Of a stretch of 60,018 bases of DNA, positions 58,160 to 60,018 are shown piece after piece (positions within the stretch are counted from its first letter, which is position 1; each line of letters opens with the position of its first letter). Under the pieces are notes generated by a model, which saw only the letters and a program-made list of their open reading frames with translations, ran no database searches and was not told the origin of the DNA. The position numbers and the translations under genes were made by a program. Source of the stretch: Micromonospora cabrerizensis (GTDB lineage Bacteria; Actinomycetota; Actinomycetes; Mycobacteriales; Micromonosporaceae). The DNA lies in the NCBI RefSeq assembly GCF_022230955.1, contig NZ_JAKKFI010000014.1, positions 1 to 60,018 of the forward strand. The letters run 5' to 3'.

Positions 58160-60018
58160 ATGACCGACGTCATGCGGCCCCGGCAGGCGACGCCGGTCGT
58201 GCCGCGCCGGCGCGACCCTGCCGGCGCCCGGGCCGCGGCCACCCACGAGCAACGCCAGATGTGGTCGTTGAGCCGCCTCGACCCCGACCCGGCCAGCTAC
58301 CTGGTGCCGTTGGCGTACCGGCTGGTCGGGCCACTGGACGTGCCGGCACTGGCCGGGGCGCTCGACGCGCTGGTGGCCCGGCACGCCGCGCTGCGCACCA
58401 CGCTGGCACCCGACCGCCCCGCCTCGGGGCCGACCGGGGTCGACGCCGCGCCGGGCCTGGTCCAGGTGGTCGACGAGCCGCGACCAGGGCTGCTGCGGGT
58501 GCACGACCTGGGCGGGCTGCCCGCGTGGCAACGCGACCAGGAGTTGCAGGCCCGGATGCACGCGGAGACGCGGGTCCCGCTCGACCTGGAACGCGGGCCG
58601 GTGCTGCGGGCCAGCCTGCTGCGCTTCGCTGCGCAGGAGCACGTGCTCCTGCTGACGTTCCACCACGTCGCCGTCGACGAGTGGTCCCTCGGCATCCTGC
58701 ACGACGAGTGGGAACGGCTCTACGCCGCGCACCGCACCGGACGACCCGCCGACCTCGGCCCGGTCGTCGCCGACCAACGCGATCATGCGGCGTGGCAGCG
58801 CGACTGGCTGCACGGGGCCGAGGCGGCGGCGCAACGCGACCACTGGCACGCGCGGCTCGCCGACGCGCCCGCAGTCCTGGAGCTGCCCACCCGTGGGCCC
58901 CGACCCGCGGTGCCGTCCGGCGCGGGGGCCACGGTGTCGTTCCCGCTGGACGTGCCCACCGACGGGCTGCTGGCACTGTGCCGACGCCTCGGCGTCTCCC
59001 CGTACATGGTCATGCTCGCCGCGCTGCACGTCCTGCTGGCCCGCTGGACCGGGCAACGCGACATCGTGGTGGGCACGCCGGTGGCGAACCGCCGGCGCTC
59101 CGAGGCACAGCAGCTCGTCGGGCTGCTGCTCAACACCGTCGCGGTCCGGGCCCGGTTGGACGACGACCCGTCGTTCGAGACGCTGCTCGCACGGGTACGC
59201 ACCGCCGCCGGCGACGCCCTGGACAACGGCGAGCTTCCCTTCGGGACACTGCTGGAGTCGCTGCGCCCGGCCCGCCTGCCCGGCTTCGCCCCGCTGTTCC
59301 AGGTGATGTTCGTGTACGGCCGCGAGACGCCACCGCCCAGCCTGGACGGCATCGAGGTCACCCCGATCGAGGTGCCCGGCACCACCGCCAAGTTCGACCT
59401 GACCGTCTCGGTGCGGGAGAACGCCGACGGTGTGCGGACCGTGCTGGAATACCGCACCGACCTGTTCGACGACGACGCGATGACCCGCCTCGCCGGGCAC
59501 TTCCAGACGTTGCTGCGCTCGCTGGTGGCCGAGCCCGGCGCACCGGTCGGCGCCGCCGCGATGCTCAGCGCCGACGAGTACCGGCAGCTCGTCGTGGCGG
59601 CGAACGCCACCGCCACCCCCGCCGAGCCCGACGACCTGGTCCACGTGCTCATCGAGCGGCAGGCACACCGGAACCCGGACGGCGTGGCGGTGACCGACGG
59701 GGACACCGCGCTGAGTTACCGCCAGCTGCACACGGCGGCAGAGGCGCTGGCGGAGACGCTGCGCGGGCGGGGCGTGGGCATCGGCAGCCTGGTCGGCGTG
59801 CTGTTGCCGCGTGCTGTCCCGTTCGCGGTGGCGGTGCTCGCCGCACTGCGGGCCGGTGCGGCCTACGTACCCATGGATGTGGCGAACCCGCCCGCCCGGC
59901 TGCGGTACCTGATCGACGACACGGCCGCGCCGGTCGTCCTCACCTGCGCGGAGCTGGCGCACCTGGTGCCCGACGGCCTGGCGCTGCTGGTGCCGAACGG
60001 CGCAGCGCTGGCAGCGCC
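58160..60018 (+). CDS. Nonribosomal peptide synthetase, C domain and start of A domain (partial)
   Basis: Open reading frame from ATG at 58160 (GAAGGAG upstream) to the window edge, 619 codons without a stop. Residues about 25-470 are a condensation domain: C1 near THEQRQMWSLSRLDPDPASY, C3 as LTFHHVAVDEWSLGILHDEW (H-H-x-x-x-D, with Glu where Gly is usual), C4/C5 region VVGTPVANRRRSEAQQLVGL and LPFGTLLESLRP. Residues from about 495 start an adenylation domain: PDGVAVTDGDTALSYRQL and LAALRAGAAYVPMDVANPPA (A2 core). The amino-acid pocket lies beyond the edge, so the substrate is unknown. A C domain at the protein's N terminus means either lipoinitiation or acceptance from another subunit. Confidence 0.9.
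   Translation, partial: MTDVMRPRQATPVVPRRRDPAGARAAATHEQRQMWSLSRLDPDPASYLVPLAYRLVGPLDVPALAGALDALVARHAALRTTLAPDRPASGPTGVDAAPGLVQVVDEPRPGLLRVHDLGGLPAWQRDQELQARMHAETRVPLDLERGPVLRASLLRFAAQEHVLLLTFHHVAVDEWSLGILHDEWERLYAAHRTGRPADLGPVVADQRDHAAWQRDWLHGAEAAAQRDHWHARLADAPAVLELPTRGPRPAVPSGAGATVSFPLDVPTDGLLALCRRLGVSPYMVMLAALHVLLARWTGQRDIVVGTPVANRRRSEAQQLVGLLLNTVAVRARLDDDPSFETLLARVRTAAGDALDNGELPFGTLLESLRPARLPGFAPLFQVMFVYGRETPPPSLDGIEVTPIEVPGTTAKFDLTVSVRENADGVRTVLEYRTDLFDDDAMTRLAGHFQTLLRSLVAEPGAPVGAAAMLSADEYRQLVVAANATATPAEPDDLVHVLIERQAHRNPDGVAVTDGDTALSYRQLHTAAEALAETLRGRGVGIGSLVGVLLPRAVPFAVAVLAALRAGAAYVPMDVANPPARLRYLIDDTAAPVVLTCAELAHLVPDGLALLVPNGAALAA

Noticed and set aside
58061..59962. A 633-codon open frame on the minus strand opposite the peptide synthetase
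   Set aside because: The plus strand carries C and A domain core motifs through its whole length. The minus-strand translation is low-complexity His/Arg/Gly.
1..60018. tRNA, rRNA, CRISPR arrays, transposons, prophage or plasmid genes
   Set aside because: None was seen on either strand. The short intergenic gaps hold hairpins or promoters and no cloverleaf or repeat-spacer pattern.

Overview
The window is very GC-rich actinomycete chromosomal DNA, most likely from Micromonospora or another member of the Micromonosporaceae. The evidence is strong third-position G/C bias, frequent GTG starts behind GGAGG-type ribosome binding sites, secreted enzymes carrying CBM2, AbfB and ricin modules, a mycothiol-dependent-isomerase-type protein, and an RskA anti-sigma factor. 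I saw no tRNA, rRNA, CRISPR array, IS element or phage genes.

Layout. (1) 0-8.6 kb: small housekeeping genes (GNAT, degenerate HNH protein, VOC protein, PAS-GAF protein, fructosamine kinase) around a two-gene secreted polysaccharide cluster (GH43-AbfB and ricin/beta-helix). (2) 8.9-31 kb: a secretome-rich stretch with a CBM2 lectin-like protein, a protease-like protein with all three catalytic positions substituted and ten repeats, an M14 carboxypeptidase with an inserted domain, a three-repeat secreted protein, a GH95-like enzyme with a fascin domain, a ThuA/DUF1080/discoidin protein and a CBM2-GH30 xylanase. An MFS exporter, an ArsR-AHSA1-isomerase operon and a two-component system lie among them. 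(3) 31-41 kb: an SDR/MerR pair sharing one operator; an LtrA protein; a histidine kinase-response regulator pair; a polytopic membrane protein with a split alpha/beta-hydrolase signature; and an ABC-2 transporter with a GPP34 protein. The same long inverted repeat precedes the kinase operon and the ABC operon. (4) 41-48.7 kb: methyltransferase, HTH regulator, a protein kinase whose DFG Asp is missing, then an envelope block read leftward: PHP hydrolase, CHRD protein, class F sortase, ECF sigma factor, anti-sigma factor. (5) 48.7-57.4 kb: ThuA and Gfo/Idh/MocA genes, then a coherent MurNAc catabolism locus: murQ divergent from symporter-anmK-FAD/FeS dehydrogenase. (6) 58.2 kb to the end: the start of a nonribosomal peptide synthetase (C domain plus the beginning of an A domain), cut by the window edge.

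How the genes work together. The carbohydrate-active genes seem to form an arabinoxylan/hemicellulose set. GH43 and GH30 share a LacI-type operator, and GH30 and the GH95-like gene share a second GAAA/TTTC-type motif. The locus at 50.7-57.4 kb gives a complete route from imported (anhydro)MurNAc to GlcNAc-6-phosphate plus D-lactate, and its last gene is a plausible D-lactate oxidase. The two-component system at 33.8-35.6 kb probably controls the ABC transporter 5 kb away through the shared palindrome.

No single locus is certainly a new system. The best candidates for new biology are the shared-operator two-component/ABC circuit, the MurNAc-to-lactate locus, the split-hydrolase membrane protein, and the two catalytically degenerate proteins (pseudo-protease and kinase-like receptor).
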